A DNA stretch of 64,000 nt from Robiginitalea myxolifaciens. Its GTDB lineage: Bacteria > Bacteroidota > Bacteroidia > Flavobacteriales > Flavobacteriaceae. Every line of letters begins with the position of its first letter. Positions within the stretch are counted from its first letter, which is position 1. The translations under genes were made by a program, and so were the position numbers. Positions 19,276 to 29,166 of this stretch are shown here, piece after piece. Below the pieces are notes generated by a model. That model was not told where the DNA came from and did no database searches. It worked only from the letters and a program-made list of their open reading frames with translations. Where the stretch lies: contig NZ_FOYQ01000001.1 of the NCBI RefSeq assembly GCF_900115205.1, forward strand, positions 1,701,240-1,765,239, read 5' to 3'.

Positions 19276-19314
19276 CAAAGATAAGGCCTTCTCGCCTAAT
19301 ATGACAATTTGTCA
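19276..19314 (-). promoter_or_regulatory. miaB operon promoter with a TGACA-TGTCA dyad at -33
   Basis: Minus strand: TTGTCA (19302-19307), an 18-base spacer, then TATCTTTG (19276-19283), an exact TAnnTTTG. The TTGTCA is the right half of the perfect dyad TGACAAATTGTCA (19302-19314), so a dimeric regulator could cover the -33 region. Confidence 0.6.
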
Positions 19315-19347
19315 GCTATAAATTAATTCATAAAATTCAACAATAAA

Positions 19348-20694
19348 ATGCGCAACGAAAAGCTAAAACGGAAATCTAATAAGCAACAACCCTTTTACCT
19401 CTTAATCATGCCTGCATTCGCCAGGGCCTTTGGGCCCAATTTCCAGTCCTTTTACCTCCGTTTCTTTTTTTTAATCACCCTTACAATTGGCGGAGTTGCC
19501 TTTTTAAATTCTTGCGACGATGATACCGACGATCTGGTAGAAGTTATTGTCGCCCGTCCACTCACTATGAGCCTGTCTGAATTCAGGGCGGAGGTGGCGT
19601 TAACCGCCCCGCAGCCTATAAAGGAATCGGGCAAAATTTATGTTTATTTAGATTATATTTTTGTTGGGGAAGTCGGTAAAGGAGTTCATATAATTGATAA
19701 TCGCGACCCCTCAGCTCCTGTGAGGATTGGTTTTTTGAATATTCCCGGCAATGCAGATATTTCGATTAGGGGCGATTTTCTGTTTGCCGACAGCCTCTTT
19801 GACCTCGTGGTCCTCGATATCTCCGACCTATCATCCATTTGGCAAGTTACACGTCTGGAAGGGGTACTCCAGTATCCGCCTATTTGGCCTGTCGGAGCAG
19901 ACATCATTGAAGGGGAATTTGACTATGAGAATGAGGTGGTAGTGGGATGGACGCGGTCTGTGGAAAGGCGGAGGCCTGAGGACTTACCTCAAGTTGGCGT
20001 TGCTGAAGATTTTGCTTTGGCCAATACAGATGGTGGTTCAAACACTGGGGAAGGCGGCTCTCTGGCTCGCTTCAAAATCGTCGGGGACTTCCTTTACGCA
20101 GTAGACAGCCATAGTATCAATGTTTTCGATATTACCAACCTGAAAGCTCCAATAGAATTGCCAGATGTCTATGCAGGTTTCGATATCGAGACGATTTATA
20201 ATCGTGGTGAGCATTTGTTTTTGGGAGGACGTCGCGGCATGTACATATTCGATATCAACGACCCGGCCGCCCCAAATTTTATCTCAGAATTCCAACACGG
20301 AACGGCCTGCGATCCGGTTGTTGTCGATGGGGATTTTGCCTATGTTACACTACGAGGAGGAAATGGATGCGGGGCAACTGAGTCCGGACTCTTTATAGTT
20401 GATATCAGCAATATTACCAACCCGGTTCTGGCCACCAGTTATCCGATGGTTGGACCTTATGGCTTAGGCCTGAGTGCTGACCTGCTTTTTGTTTGCGATG
20501 GGGAAGCCGGGTTAAAGGTATACGATCGCTCCGACGTACTTGACCTGAAAATGCTCGACCGTTTCCCAGAGCTTTTTGCGTATGATGTAATACCCCTGCA
20601 AGACCGGTTGGTCCTGGTAGGGGATGGAGAAGTCCGGCAGTACAATTACACCGAAGGCTCGATTGAACTTTTGAGCCGACTTAGTCTTCGCTAG
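19348..20694 (+). CDS. LVIVD-repeat lipoprotein (beta-propeller-like)
   Basis: A 448-residue secreted protein. A hydrophobic segment ending FLNSC supplies a lipobox, followed by the acidic DDDTDD that often favours surface exposure in Bacteroidetes. The rest is made of LVIVD-type repeats, seen as recurring strands such as VVLDISDLSS, NVFDITNLKAPI, YIFDINDPAAP and FIVDISNITNP, which usually fold as a propeller. No catalytic motif is seen and the function is unknown. I give the first ATG (19348); an ATG at 19408 (MPAFARAFGPNF) would drop a polar 20-residue leader and is equally plausible. It converges with the next gene, overlapping by 14 bases. Confidence 0.75.
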   Translation: MRNEKLKRKSNKQQPFYLLIMPAFARAFGPNFQSFYLRFFFLITLTIGGVAFLNSCDDDTDDLVEVIVARPLTMSLSEFRAEVALTAPQPIKESGKIYVYLDYIFVGEVGKGVHIIDNRDPSAPVRIGFLNIPGNADISIRGDFLFADSLFDLVVLDISDLSSIWQVTRLEGVLQYPPIWPVGADIIEGEFDYENEVVVGWTRSVERRRPEDLPQVGVAEDFALANTDGGSNTGEGGSLARFKIVGDFLYAVDSHSINVFDITNLKAPIELPDVYAGFDIETIYNRGEHLFLGGRRGMYIFDINDPAAPNFISEFQHGTACDPVVVDGDFAYVTLRGGNGCGATESGLFIVDISNITNPVLATSYPMVGPYGLGLSADLLFVCDGEAGLKVYDRSDVLDLKMLDRFPELFAYDVIPLQDRLVLVGDGEVRQYNYTEGSIELLSRLSLR

Positions 20695-23600
20695 CCGAAA
20701 CCATAGGAATCCCAAGGGACTTCACCTTGTCATTGATATCCCTGAGATATTGGCTTTCCAGGGTATTCAGGGCGTTCAACGCCTTCGCCAATTCGGCCTT
20801 TACCACTTCGAAGAACTCCCGGGACTGATCCGTTGGACGGTAATCTCCGCGCTGGGAATCGGCCAGGAGGAAGGCCAGGCGATTGTTGATCCGGATACCA
20901 TAATTCAGGGGATCCTGACGACTCTGGTTTTTGGTCATGTGGATGTTGTTTTCCACCACCGATAGTTTCTCGCCGAATTCGCTTATCATCCCTTTCAGTT
21001 CGTCGTGCCCGGCGGCCTTCCCCTTGAGATAATCCAGATCCTTGGCTATGGTACGGATTCGAGTAATGGCGTTATTTGCCTTGCTAACCTGGTCCCGTAC
21101 CGCAATGAGGAAATCGAATTGCTGCTGGTAGTCGTCCTGGCTATTGGGCAGGCGTGGGTCCGGAATGATCTCCAGGGATTGCTCCTGAACTTTACCGTTA
21201 TAAGTTAGGCGCACTTTATAGGTGCCTGGAACCGCTTTAGGTCCTCGGTTCGGACTCGAATAGAGGATCATGCCCTCAAAGCTATCGAAACCGGGATACC
21301 GCATATCCCATACGAGCCGGTTACCCCCGCTGCTTACCTTGAGGCTGCGCGGTGCTTGTGGATTATGTCTGGAAGGCTTGGCGGTATTGGAATAACTCCG
21401 AATCACAGTTCCATCGCCCTCCAGGATATCGAGGCTTACTTTATCTCCGTCTTTAAGGTCGGCTATGTAGTAGTTAATAATGGCGCCGCTGGGATGGTTC
21501 TGGCCTTCCCTTTTGGTGTCGGCCCGGCCCCATCCGCCTTGTTGCATGCGATAAGCCTTATCCGGGGCAAACAAATAAGAATCGCTGCTAGCTACTTCCG
21601 CGGACAATTGGTGCAGCGGAGTCAGGTCGTCGATCATCCAGAAACTGCGGCCATGCGTAGCGGCAATCAGGTCGTTATCGCGGACATGCAGGTCGCGAAT
21701 CGCCGTGACGGGAAGGTTCATCTGGAAGGAATTCCAGCTTTGGCCATCGTCAAAACTGATATACATACCCCATTCTGTACCGGCATACAAGAGCCCCTCG
21801 CGAACCTTGTCGGAGCGGATTGCCCGGGTGTAATAATTGTTCGGGATTCCCTTGGTAATCGTAGTCCATGTTTTCCCGTAATCCGTGGTTTTGTAGAGGT
21901 AAGGCGTATAGTCCCCGAACTTGTAGGAAGTGGCCGCAACATAGGCGGTTCCCTTTTTGAAAGGACTTGGGTCTATACAATTGATCATATTCAGTTTGGG
22001 CGACATTCCCGCAGGTGGAGTTACGTTTTCCCAGTTGGCGCCATTGTCTCGTGTCACATGGATCAGGCCGTCATCGCTTCCCACCCAAATAACTCCGGGT
22101 TCCTGGGGAGCTTCCGCAATGGCGAAAATGTTGGCGTAGAATTCTGCTCCGGTGTTGTCTTGCGTAATAGGTCCTCCGGAAGATTTAATGGTTTCCGGCA
22201 GGTTTCGGGTCAGGTCTCCGGAAAGGAGCTGCCAGCTTTGCCCGCCGTTATCCGAGGCGTGCAGGTAGTTAGAACCGGCATAAAGTCGGTTGGGGTTATG
22301 AATGCTGAACGCCACCGGGAAATTCCAGTTGAAGCGATATTTCATTACCTCAGCTCCCGATCCGGCCGGGTTGTCCGGCCATACATTTACCGAACGCATT
22401 TGCCCGACCTCATGGTCGTAGCGCATCATATACCCTTTATAGGTGCCACCATAGACAACCTCACTATTGTTGGGATCCGGTGCCAGGTGTGCACTCTCTC
22501 CACCAGCCGTGGGTTCCCAATCCCTTTCGGTAATCGCGTTTCCGCTGGTACGATGCAGGATGCGCACTGTGGAATTATCCTGCTGGGCTCCATAGATCCG
22601 ATACGGGAAATGGTTGTCTGTTGTGACGCGATAAAATTGCGCGGTAGGTTGGTTATAATAGGTACTCCAATTCTCCCCGCCGTCGTTCGAGACCTGAGCC
22701 CCGCCGTCGTCGGCAATGGCCATTCTCTGGTTATTATCCGGGTCGATCCAGAGGTCGTGGTGATCGCCGTGGGGCGCATTTTTCAGGGTAAAGGTTTTTC
22801 CCCCGTCCGTGCTCACTCCGTAACTCACATTCATGACATATACCTTGTCCTCGTTCTGTGTATCGGCATAGATGCGGCTGTAGTACCAGGCGCGCTGGCG
22901 CAAGGCCCGATTCTGATTTATTTTTCTCCAGGTTGCCCCTCCGTCGTCCGAACGGAAAACACCTCCATCTTCGGCTTCTATAATGGCCCAGATACGTTTG
23001 GAATTTACCGGGGAAATCGCAATTCCCGTTATCCCCCACGGAAATCCGGGGAGTCCCGGACGCTCGCTGATGTCGATCCAGTTATCGCCTCCATCGGTAC
23101 TCATAAACATACGGCTGTCTTCCCCTCCACTATCCATGCGGTATCCGTTGCGCTTCATTTCCCATGTTGCCGCAAAAAGGACTCGGGGATTGTTGGGGTC
23201 CATGATCAGGTCTCCTGCTCCAGCCTTGTCGCTCACGTACAGGATGCGTTCCCAATTTTGCCCACCGTCCTTACTGCGATAGACCCCGCGCATCTCGTTG
23301 GGCTTCCAAAGGTTTCCAATAGCTGCTACGTAGACCAGGTCCGGGTTTTCCGGGTGGATCCGGATACGCGCGATGTGCTCGGAATCTTTCAGCCCGATAG
23401 ATTTCCAGCTTTTGCCCGCATCGTCGCTGCGCCACATGCCGTGTCCTGAACTTACATTCCCCCTGAGGGTTTGTTCGCCTTCCCCGACATAGAGGATGTT
23501 CGGATCTGAATCCGCCACGGCCACAGCTCCGATGGATCCTCCGTAATAGCCATCGGAAATGCAACTCCAGGTTCCTCCGGCATCTTCTGTTTTCCAGACA

Positions 23601-23827
23601 CCTCCTCCGGCAGTACCCATGTAATACAGGTTAGGGTTGCCGATTACACCGCTTACGGTACCGGCCCTTCCTCCCCGGAATGGTCCAACCAGTCGCCACT
23701 CCATTCCAGAGTATAGATCAGCATCGTATTTCAGAGTTGTTGCACGGTTTTTGCGACTTTGAGCCTCACTTTCGCCAAGTGGAAACAACAGGCAAGCAGC
23801 CAGAAGGAATAGGGATAGGGTACGCAT
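20681..23827 (-). CDS. Large secreted sortilin/VPS10-like Asp-box propeller protein
   Basis: A 1048-residue exported protein of the type annotated as glycosyl hydrolase (BNR repeat) or VPS10 domain-containing. A signal peptide (residues 1-22, ending SEA) is followed by at least eleven Asp-box motifs of the form SxDxGxTW, for example RSDDAGKSW, RSKDGGQNW, RSDDGGATW, VSNDGGENW and KTTDYGKTW, spread over residues 80-700 and implying one or two multi-bladed propellers. The C-terminal third has an immunoglobulin-like part and a helical segment. No glycosidase catalytic residues can be assigned, so the hydrolase label should not be taken literally. A TATTTTTA box about 25-32 bases upstream may be the -7 element. 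Confidence 0.8.
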   Translation of the reverse strand: MRTLSLFLLAACLLFPLGESEAQSRKNRATTLKYDADLYSGMEWRLVGPFRGGRAGTVSGVIGNPNLYYMGTAGGGVWKTEDAGGTWSCISDGYYGGSIGAVAVADSDPNILYVGEGEQTLRGNVSSGHGMWRSDDAGKSWKSIGLKDSEHIARIRIHPENPDLVYVAAIGNLWKPNEMRGVYRSKDGGQNWERILYVSDKAGAGDLIMDPNNPRVLFAATWEMKRNGYRMDSGGEDSRMFMSTDGGDNWIDISERPGLPGFPWGITGIAISPVNSKRIWAIIEAEDGGVFRSDDGGATWRKINQNRALRQRAWYYSRIYADTQNEDKVYVMNVSYGVSTDGGKTFTLKNAPHGDHHDLWIDPDNNQRMAIADDGGAQVSNDGGENWSTYYNQPTAQFYRVTTDNHFPYRIYGAQQDNSTVRILHRTSGNAITERDWEPTAGGESAHLAPDPNNSEVVYGGTYKGYMMRYDHEVGQMRSVNVWPDNPAGSGAEVMKYRFNWNFPVAFSIHNPNRLYAGSNYLHASDNGGQSWQLLSGDLTRNLPETIKSSGGPITQDNTGAEFYANIFAIAEAPQEPGVIWVGSDDGLIHVTRDNGANWENVTPPAGMSPKLNMINCIDPSPFKKGTAYVAATSYKFGDYTPYLYKTTDYGKTWTTITKGIPNNYYTRAIRSDKVREGLLYAGTEWGMYISFDDGQSWNSFQMNLPVTAIRDLHVRDNDLIAATHGRSFWMIDDLTPLHQLSAEVASSDSYLFAPDKAYRMQQGGWGRADTKREGQNHPSGAIINYYIADLKDGDKVSLDILEGDGTVIRSYSNTAKPSRHNPQAPRSLKVSSGGNRLVWDMRYPGFDSFEGMILYSSPNRGPKAVPGTYKVRLTYNGKVQEQSLEIIPDPRLPNSQDDYQQQFDFLIAVRDQVSKANNAITRIRTIAKDLDYLKGKAAGHDELKGMISEFGEKLSVVENNIHMTKNQSRQDPLNYGIRINNRLAFLLADSQRGDYRPTDQSREFFEVVKAELAKALNALNTLESQYLRDINDKVKSLGIPMVSASED

Positions 23828-23950
23828 TGGATTGGTATTTGAGTTAGCTCTTAAAAATACAACTATATTATCGAATTATCAGGCAGAAAGAATCCTCGGA
23901 CCCCTGCTTTCGTTTAGGTAGCGGAGAATCTTCCGGGCCAGATGGAAAGC

Positions 23951-23978
23951 TTGAAATAAAAAAATTCGGCTACTTTTG
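23951..23978 (+). promoter_or_regulatory. topA promoter
   Basis: TTG at 23951-23953, a 17-base spacer and TACTTTTG at 23971-23978, an exact Bacteroidetes -33/-7 pair. The topA ATG follows 18 bases later. Confidence 0.65.
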
Positions 23979-23996
23979 TGAACCTAAATCCGCTGC

Positions 23997-26462
23997 ATGG
24001 CAAAGAATTTGGTTATCGTAGAGTCGCCTGCCAAGGCCAAAACCATTGAGAAATTTCTCGGGAAAGAGTACACCGTAACCTCTAGTTTCGGTCATATTGC
24101 CGATTTGCCCTCCAAGGAACTCGGGGTAGATGTAGACAAGGGATTTGCCCCTAAATATGTAGTGGATAAGGAAAAGAAAGCCCTGGTGAGCAAACTTCAG
24201 GGACTGGCCAACAAGGCAGAAACCATCTGGCTGGCCAGTGATGAGGACCGGGAAGGGGAAGCCATCTCCTGGCACCTGGCAGAAACCCTGAAACTCGATC
24301 AGCAGAAGGTGAAGCGGATTGTCTTTAATTCCATTACCAAGTCGGCCATTCAAAAGGCAATCGAGAATCCCAGGAGTATCAATTATGACTTAGTCAATGC
24401 CCAGCAAGCGCGGCGTATTTTGGACCGCCTGGTGGGGTATGAACTCTCTCCGGTACTCTGGAAAAAAATCAAGCCTGGGCTATCGGCGGGTCGCGTACAA
24501 TCCGTTGCGGTTCGGCTGATTGTGGAACGGGAACGTGAGATCGAAGAATTTGCTCCTGAAAGCAGTTTCAAGGTCAGTGCAGCATTTACCACCGGGCAGG
24601 GCTCGGGATTCGCAGCCAAGTTGCTGGATACTTTTCAAAGTGAGGCCGAGGCAGTGGCCTTTCTTGAAGCTGTGAAGGGGGCCGATTTTCAGGTGGAAAG
24701 CCTGGATAAGAAACCCGCTAAGAAATCCCCGGCTGCGCCGTTTACTACTTCAACCTTGCAACAGGAAGCATCTAGGAAATTATATTTCTCGGTTTCGCGA
24801 ACCATGCAGGTTGCCCAAAGACTGTATGAAGCCGGTCTGATAACCTATATGCGAACCGATAGTACGAATCTGAGCGGGGAGGCCATTGCTGCTGCCAAGA
24901 GTGCCATTATTCAACAGTACGGGGAAGAATACCATCAGGTAAGGCAGTACAAGTCAAAATCCAAAGGCGCCCAGGAGGCTCACGAAGCCATTCGTCCTAC
25001 CAATATGGAGCTGCAGCAGCCCAATCTGGACCGGGATCAATCGCGTCTGTACGAATTAATCCGTACCCGTACGCTGGCCTCGCAGATGAGCGACGCCAAA
25101 CTGGAGCGGACCAACGTCAAGATCAGCAATAACAAACAGGGTTCCCGCTTCAGCGCCAATGGGGAAGTCATCGTGTTCGACGGGTTCCTGAAAGTTTATC
25201 TCGAAGGGAAGGACGAAGAGGATATTGAAGAGCAGGATGGAATGCTCCCGGCCATGCAGGTTGGGGAGGCGCTGACTGCCGAATCGATCACGGCTACCCA
25301 GCGATTTACCCGGGCACCGTATCGCTATACGGAAGCTTCTCTGGTAAAAAAATTGGAGGAATTGGGTATCGGCCGACCTTCCACCTACGCCCCGACAATT
25401 TCTACGATCCAGAATCGGGGATACGTTGAGAAAGGAAGTGTAGATGGAAGCGATCGCGAATACCTGCAACTGACCCTTGAAGGAGATGGAATTGCTAAAA
25501 AGACCCTGACCGAAAAAGTAGGTTCCGACAAGGGGAAATTAGTGCCTACAGATATCGGGAAAATTGTGAATGATTTCCTGGTAAGCCATTTCGCGACCAT
25601 CCTCGATTATAACTTTACGGCCAAAGTCGAGAAGGATTTTGACGAAATAGCCACTGGAGAGGAAGATTGGCAGCAGGTGCTGCAGGAATTCTACAAGGAT
25701 TTCCACCCGAACGTTATCGATGTTGAGGAGAATGCGGAACGCGCCAGCGGAGAACGCGTATTGGGAACTGATCCCAAATCAGGACGGCAGGTCGCTGCAC
25801 GCCTGGGACGTTTTGGACCGATGGTTCAGATTGGAACGGCGGAAGAAGAGGAGAAACCTCAGTTTGCCAGTTTACTTCCCGAACAATCGATAGATACAAT
25901 CACCTTCGAGGAGGCGATGGACCTCTTTAAGCTTCCGCGCAAATTAGGCACCTATGAAGGCATGGAGGTCGAAGCCAATGTCGGTCGCTATGGACCCTAT
26001 GTGCGCTACGGGAAAAAATTCGTTTCCCTGGACGAAGGGGAAAGCGTTTTTGACGTTGACTTTAAGCGGGCGGCAGAGCTGATCCAGGCTAAGGAGAAAG
26101 CCGATGCGCCGATCGCTACTTACGAAGAGAAGCCGGTTACTAAAGGTAAGGGGCGTTTTGGTCCCTACATCAAATGGGACGGTATCTTTATTAATGTACC
26201 CAAGAAGTACGACTTTGATGCCCTGAGCAAGGAGGATATTGCCGAATTGATCGAGGACAAGAAAAAGAAGGAGGCGGAGAAACGCGTACGGGAATGGCCC
26301 GAAGAAGGGATTGTACTGGAAAAAGGCCGGTGGGGTAAGCTCCAATTGGTCAAAGGTCGCTCCCGGGTTCCCCTGGCAAAGACCGTAGATCCCGAGACCC
26401 TGACCCTGGAACAGGCCAAAGAACTATTAGCATCAAAAACGAAAAGCAAGAAATCCAAATAG
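23997..26462 (+). CDS. topA: DNA topoisomerase I
   Basis: Type IA topoisomerase that relaxes negative supercoils. The 821-residue protein begins with the TOPRIM domain (NLVIVESPAKAKTIEKFLG with E9, and the acidic LASDEDREGE motif). The catalytic tyrosine is Y284 in GLITYMRTDST. The C terminus has no zinc-finger cysteines; instead it carries repeats of the form RFGPMVQ, RYGPYVR, RFGPYIKW and RWGKLQL (about 600-800), the zinc-free topoisomerase C-terminal repeats common in Bacteroidetes. It leads a plus-strand run that continues with an arginase-like gene only 6 bases downstream. Confidence 0.97.
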   Translation: MAKNLVIVESPAKAKTIEKFLGKEYTVTSSFGHIADLPSKELGVDVDKGFAPKYVVDKEKKALVSKLQGLANKAETIWLASDEDREGEAISWHLAETLKLDQQKVKRIVFNSITKSAIQKAIENPRSINYDLVNAQQARRILDRLVGYELSPVLWKKIKPGLSAGRVQSVAVRLIVEREREIEEFAPESSFKVSAAFTTGQGSGFAAKLLDTFQSEAEAVAFLEAVKGADFQVESLDKKPAKKSPAAPFTTSTLQQEASRKLYFSVSRTMQVAQRLYEAGLITYMRTDSTNLSGEAIAAAKSAIIQQYGEEYHQVRQYKSKSKGAQEAHEAIRPTNMELQQPNLDRDQSRLYELIRTRTLASQMSDAKLERTNVKISNNKQGSRFSANGEVIVFDGFLKVYLEGKDEEDIEEQDGMLPAMQVGEALTAESITATQRFTRAPYRYTEASLVKKLEELGIGRPSTYAPTISTIQNRGYVEKGSVDGSDREYLQLTLEGDGIAKKTLTEKVGSDKGKLVPTDIGKIVNDFLVSHFATILDYNFTAKVEKDFDEIATGEEDWQQVLQEFYKDFHPNVIDVEENAERASGERVLGTDPKSGRQVAARLGRFGPMVQIGTAEEEEKPQFASLLPEQSIDTITFEEAMDLFKLPRKLGTYEGMEVEANVGRYGPYVRYGKKFVSLDEGESVFDVDFKRAAELIQAKEKADAPIATYEEKPVTKGKGRFGPYIKWDGIFINVPKKYDFDALSKEDIAELIEDKKKKEAEKRVREWPEEGIVLEKGRWGKLQLVKGRSRVPLAKTVDPETLTLEQAKELLASKTKSKKSK

Positions 26463-26468
26463 GCGATC

Positions 26469-27626
26469 ATGGCCTTTGATTTTTTACTCCCGGTTTCCCA
26501 AAGCGTTCTGGCCCATACAGAGCTACTCCCTGCACAGGCCCTGGGACGCAACATCTATAAACATACCGAACAGGACGGACTACCCGTACTGGCCGGTGCC
26601 CGATTTGCGCTGTTAGGGGTCTATGAATCCCGGAATGCCTTTATCCGGAAAACCAGCCGCCTGGATATGGATGGCCTGCGATTGCAACTCTACAAACTCA
26701 TGCAGGGCAACTGGAACGATACCATAATTGATCTGGGCGATGTCGACGAGGGGGAAACCGTAAAGGATACCTACTTCGTAGTCCGTGAGATTTTGGCCGG
26801 CCTGCTCGAGGAAAATATTATACCTATAATAATAGGGGCTACCCAGGATATTACCTATCCCATGTATCGGGCTTTCGATGGGATAACGGATCTGGTAAAT
26901 CTGGTTTCCGTAGACAGTCGTTTTGATTTTGGGGCGGAAGAGGAGTTGATCTCTTCGAATTCCTACATGAGTAAAATCATTACCGACAAGCCCAACAACC
27001 TTTTTAATTTTTCCAACCTGGGCTATCAGAGCTACTTCAATGCCCAGGAGGAAATAGACCTGATGGACCGCTTGTTTTTCGATGCCTATCGGCTTGGGGA
27101 ACTCACAGCGGATATTGGCCTGGTGGAACCCGTTATGCGCAACGCGCACTTGGTGAGCCTGGATGCCCGTGCGATCCGCGCTGCGGAAATGGGCCAGTCC
27201 GATGAATTTTCACCCAATGGTTTTACCGGTCGGGAGATTTGCGCCATTACCCGTTATGCCGGCATGGGCGAACAGATTGCTGCCTTCGGGATTTTTGAAG
27301 TGGAAAACAATCCCCAGTCCCTGCAATTGATTGCCCAGATGATCTGGTATTTTCTGGAAGGCCACAACTTCAGTACGCGGGAATTCCCCTCGGACAACGA
27401 TCCGAACTTTACTAAGTATATTGTACCCTGCGACAGTGAGCAACTTCACTTTTACAAAAGCGCGCTTACAGAACGCTGGTGGGTAGAAGTGCCAAACCTC
27501 CTTAGTGCACATACTAAATCCGATACCCCTGCGTTATTACCATGCACCGAGCAAGACTATCTGGACGCCTGCGACCAGAATATTCCGGAGCGCTGGTTTA
27601 AAGCCTACAAGAAGGGCTTTAATTAA
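26469..27626 (+). CDS. Arginase/formimidoylglutamase-fold protein with degenerate metal ligands
   Basis: A 385-residue member of the ureohydrolase (arginase/agmatinase/HutG) fold, often annotated as formimidoylglutamase. The core strands are recognisable, but the manganese-binding signatures are altered: the GGxHS motif is IIIGATQDI (no His), DAHxD is VDSRFD (His to Arg), and SxDxDxxDP is SLDARAIRA. A binuclear metal centre is therefore unlikely to be intact, and hydrolysis of a guanidino substrate is doubtful. The gene lies 6 bases after topA and 111 bases before gldK. A non-catalytic role linked to gliding or secretion is possible but unproven. Confidence 0.75.
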   Translation: MAFDFLLPVSQSVLAHTELLPAQALGRNIYKHTEQDGLPVLAGARFALLGVYESRNAFIRKTSRLDMDGLRLQLYKLMQGNWNDTIIDLGDVDEGETVKDTYFVVREILAGLLEENIIPIIIGATQDITYPMYRAFDGITDLVNLVSVDSRFDFGAEEELISSNSYMSKIITDKPNNLFNFSNLGYQSYFNAQEEIDLMDRLFFDAYRLGELTADIGLVEPVMRNAHLVSLDARAIRAAEMGQSDEFSPNGFTGREICAITRYAGMGEQIAAFGIFEVENNPQSLQLIAQMIWYFLEGHNFSTREFPSDNDPNFTKYIVPCDSEQLHFYKSALTERWWVEVPNLLSAHTKSDTPALLPCTEQDYLDACDQNIPERWFKAYKKGFN

Positions 27627-27737
27627 TCAAGGGATTTATTCGTCTAGAATACCCCATCCAGTACAATAAATCATTCCAAATCGAGTTTTTAGGAATAATT
27701 GAGTACGTCACAGTCTTAAACTGAAATTAACCTAAGT

Positions 27738-29087
27738 ATGAAAAAGCTATTGTTGACATCTATAGCGTTTGTTTTTTTGCTGAGCAGCTGCGGATCAAAA
27801 TCCAAGGGGGAACTCGTTGGTGTGCAAGGCAAAAAATGGTACCCTGAAAAACCCTACGGAATGGAATTGATCCCGAGGGGTTCTTTTATTATGGGTAAAA
27901 GTGAAGAGGATATGGGGAATGTTCTCAACGCACCAACCAAAACCGTAACCGTTCGTTCCTTCTATATGGACGACACAGAAATTACCAATAGCGAATACCG
28001 GCAGTATGTCGAGTGGGTACGCGACTCTATCGTTCGTACCAAGCTTGCCATCCTCGCGGATGAGCTGGGACTCGGACCTGAAGATGACGGGATCGGAGCT
28101 TTTGCTTTCCGGGATGCCGATACCGCTAACCTTTCTGTATACGATAAATATATGCTGGATAATTACGCCGGCATCGGGGATTATGAAAGTCGTGCCCTGA
28201 ATACGGACGAGGATCTGATCTGGGAAACTTCTGATTATCCGGATGAGTACTACGCCGAGATCATGGATTCCATGTATATCCCTGAAGAAGAATCTTATAA
28301 TGGTCAGCGTACTATTGACGTGACCAAGCTCGAGTACAAATACAACTGGATGGATATCGAGGCTGCTGCCCGATCTCAGGAAGGACGTCGCAAAGACTTT
28401 ATCCGTACCGAGGTTGTACAGGTTTATCCCGATACCACCGTTTGGATCAAGGATTTTGCCTATTCCTACAACGAGCCCATGCACAACGATTATTTCTGGC
28501 ACGATGCCTACAGCGACTATCCTGTAGTTGGGGTAAGCTGGAGCCAGGCCAAGGCCTTCTGTAACTGGAGGACCAAATTTAAGAACGACGACCAACGCGC
28601 TCGTGGAAAGCAGTTTGTGAACCAATTCCGTCTGCCTACCGAAGCCGAATGGGAATACGCTGCCCGCGGTGGGATCGAAGGGGGAACCTATCCCTGGGGA
28701 GGCCCGTACGTAATCAGCGACACCGGCTGTTTTATGGCTAACTTTAAGCCGCAACGCGGAGACTATGCTGCTGATGCTGCCCTCTATACTGTAGAGGCCA
28801 AGTCTTACGAGCCGAACGATTTTAACCTGTATAACATGGCCGGGAATGTTTCGGAGTGGACCAACTCCAGCTACTTCCCCGGATCTTATGAGTACGCCTC
28901 TACCATGAACCCGAATGCCGATACGCAGAACAATACGCGTAAGGTTATTCGAGGTGGATCCTGGAAGGATGTGGCTTACTTCCTGCAGGTGAGTACAAGA
29001 GATTATGAGTACCGGGATTCCGCGCGAAGCTATATCGGCTTCCGTACGGTTCAGGATTACATGGGAGAGGAAGATTCCACCCAATAA
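27738..29087 (+). CDS. gldK: Gliding motility / T9SS lipoprotein GldK
   Basis: Outer-membrane lipoprotein that with GldN forms the periplasmic ring of the type IX secretion system (PorK in Porphyromonas). The 449 residues start with a lipoprotein signal (lipobox LSSC, Cys18). The rest has the formylglycine-generating-enzyme (FGE-sulfatase) fold: MELIPRGSFIMG near residue 41, RLPTEAEWEYAARGG near 302, NMAGNVSEWTNSS near 366 and VIRGGSWKD near 403. The two catalytic cysteines of true FGE are absent from the last segment (GGSWKDVAYFLQVSTR), so the fold is structural. First of gldK-L-M-N. Confidence 0.97.
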   Translation: MKKLLLTSIAFVFLLSSCGSKSKGELVGVQGKKWYPEKPYGMELIPRGSFIMGKSEEDMGNVLNAPTKTVTVRSFYMDDTEITNSEYRQYVEWVRDSIVRTKLAILADELGLGPEDDGIGAFAFRDADTANLSVYDKYMLDNYAGIGDYESRALNTDEDLIWETSDYPDEYYAEIMDSMYIPEEESYNGQRTIDVTKLEYKYNWMDIEAAARSQEGRRKDFIRTEVVQVYPDTTVWIKDFAYSYNEPMHNDYFWHDAYSDYPVVGVSWSQAKAFCNWRTKFKNDDQRARGKQFVNQFRLPTEAEWEYAARGGIEGGTYPWGGPYVISDTGCFMANFKPQRGDYAADAALYTVEAKSYEPNDFNLYNMAGNVSEWTNSSYFPGSYEYASTMNPNADTQNNTRKVIRGGSWKDVAYFLQVSTRDYEYRDSARSYIGFRTVQDYMGEEDSTQ

Positions 29088-29166
29088 TAAAACCATCACG
29101 AGGACCTAAACCGTTTAAACTTTAACCCAACACTTATTCTTAACTTTTTTTATTAAACTTCAAATT

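Noticed and set aside
21356-23449. 697-codon open frame antisense to the Asp-box protein
   Set aside because: It mirrors the repetitive Asp-box gene, which has a signal peptide and clear repeats; the antisense translation shows no coherent domains.
26469-27626. Functional formimidoylglutamase in a histidine-degradation operon
   Set aside because: No hut genes are nearby and the metal-binding motifs are altered, so only the fold is called.
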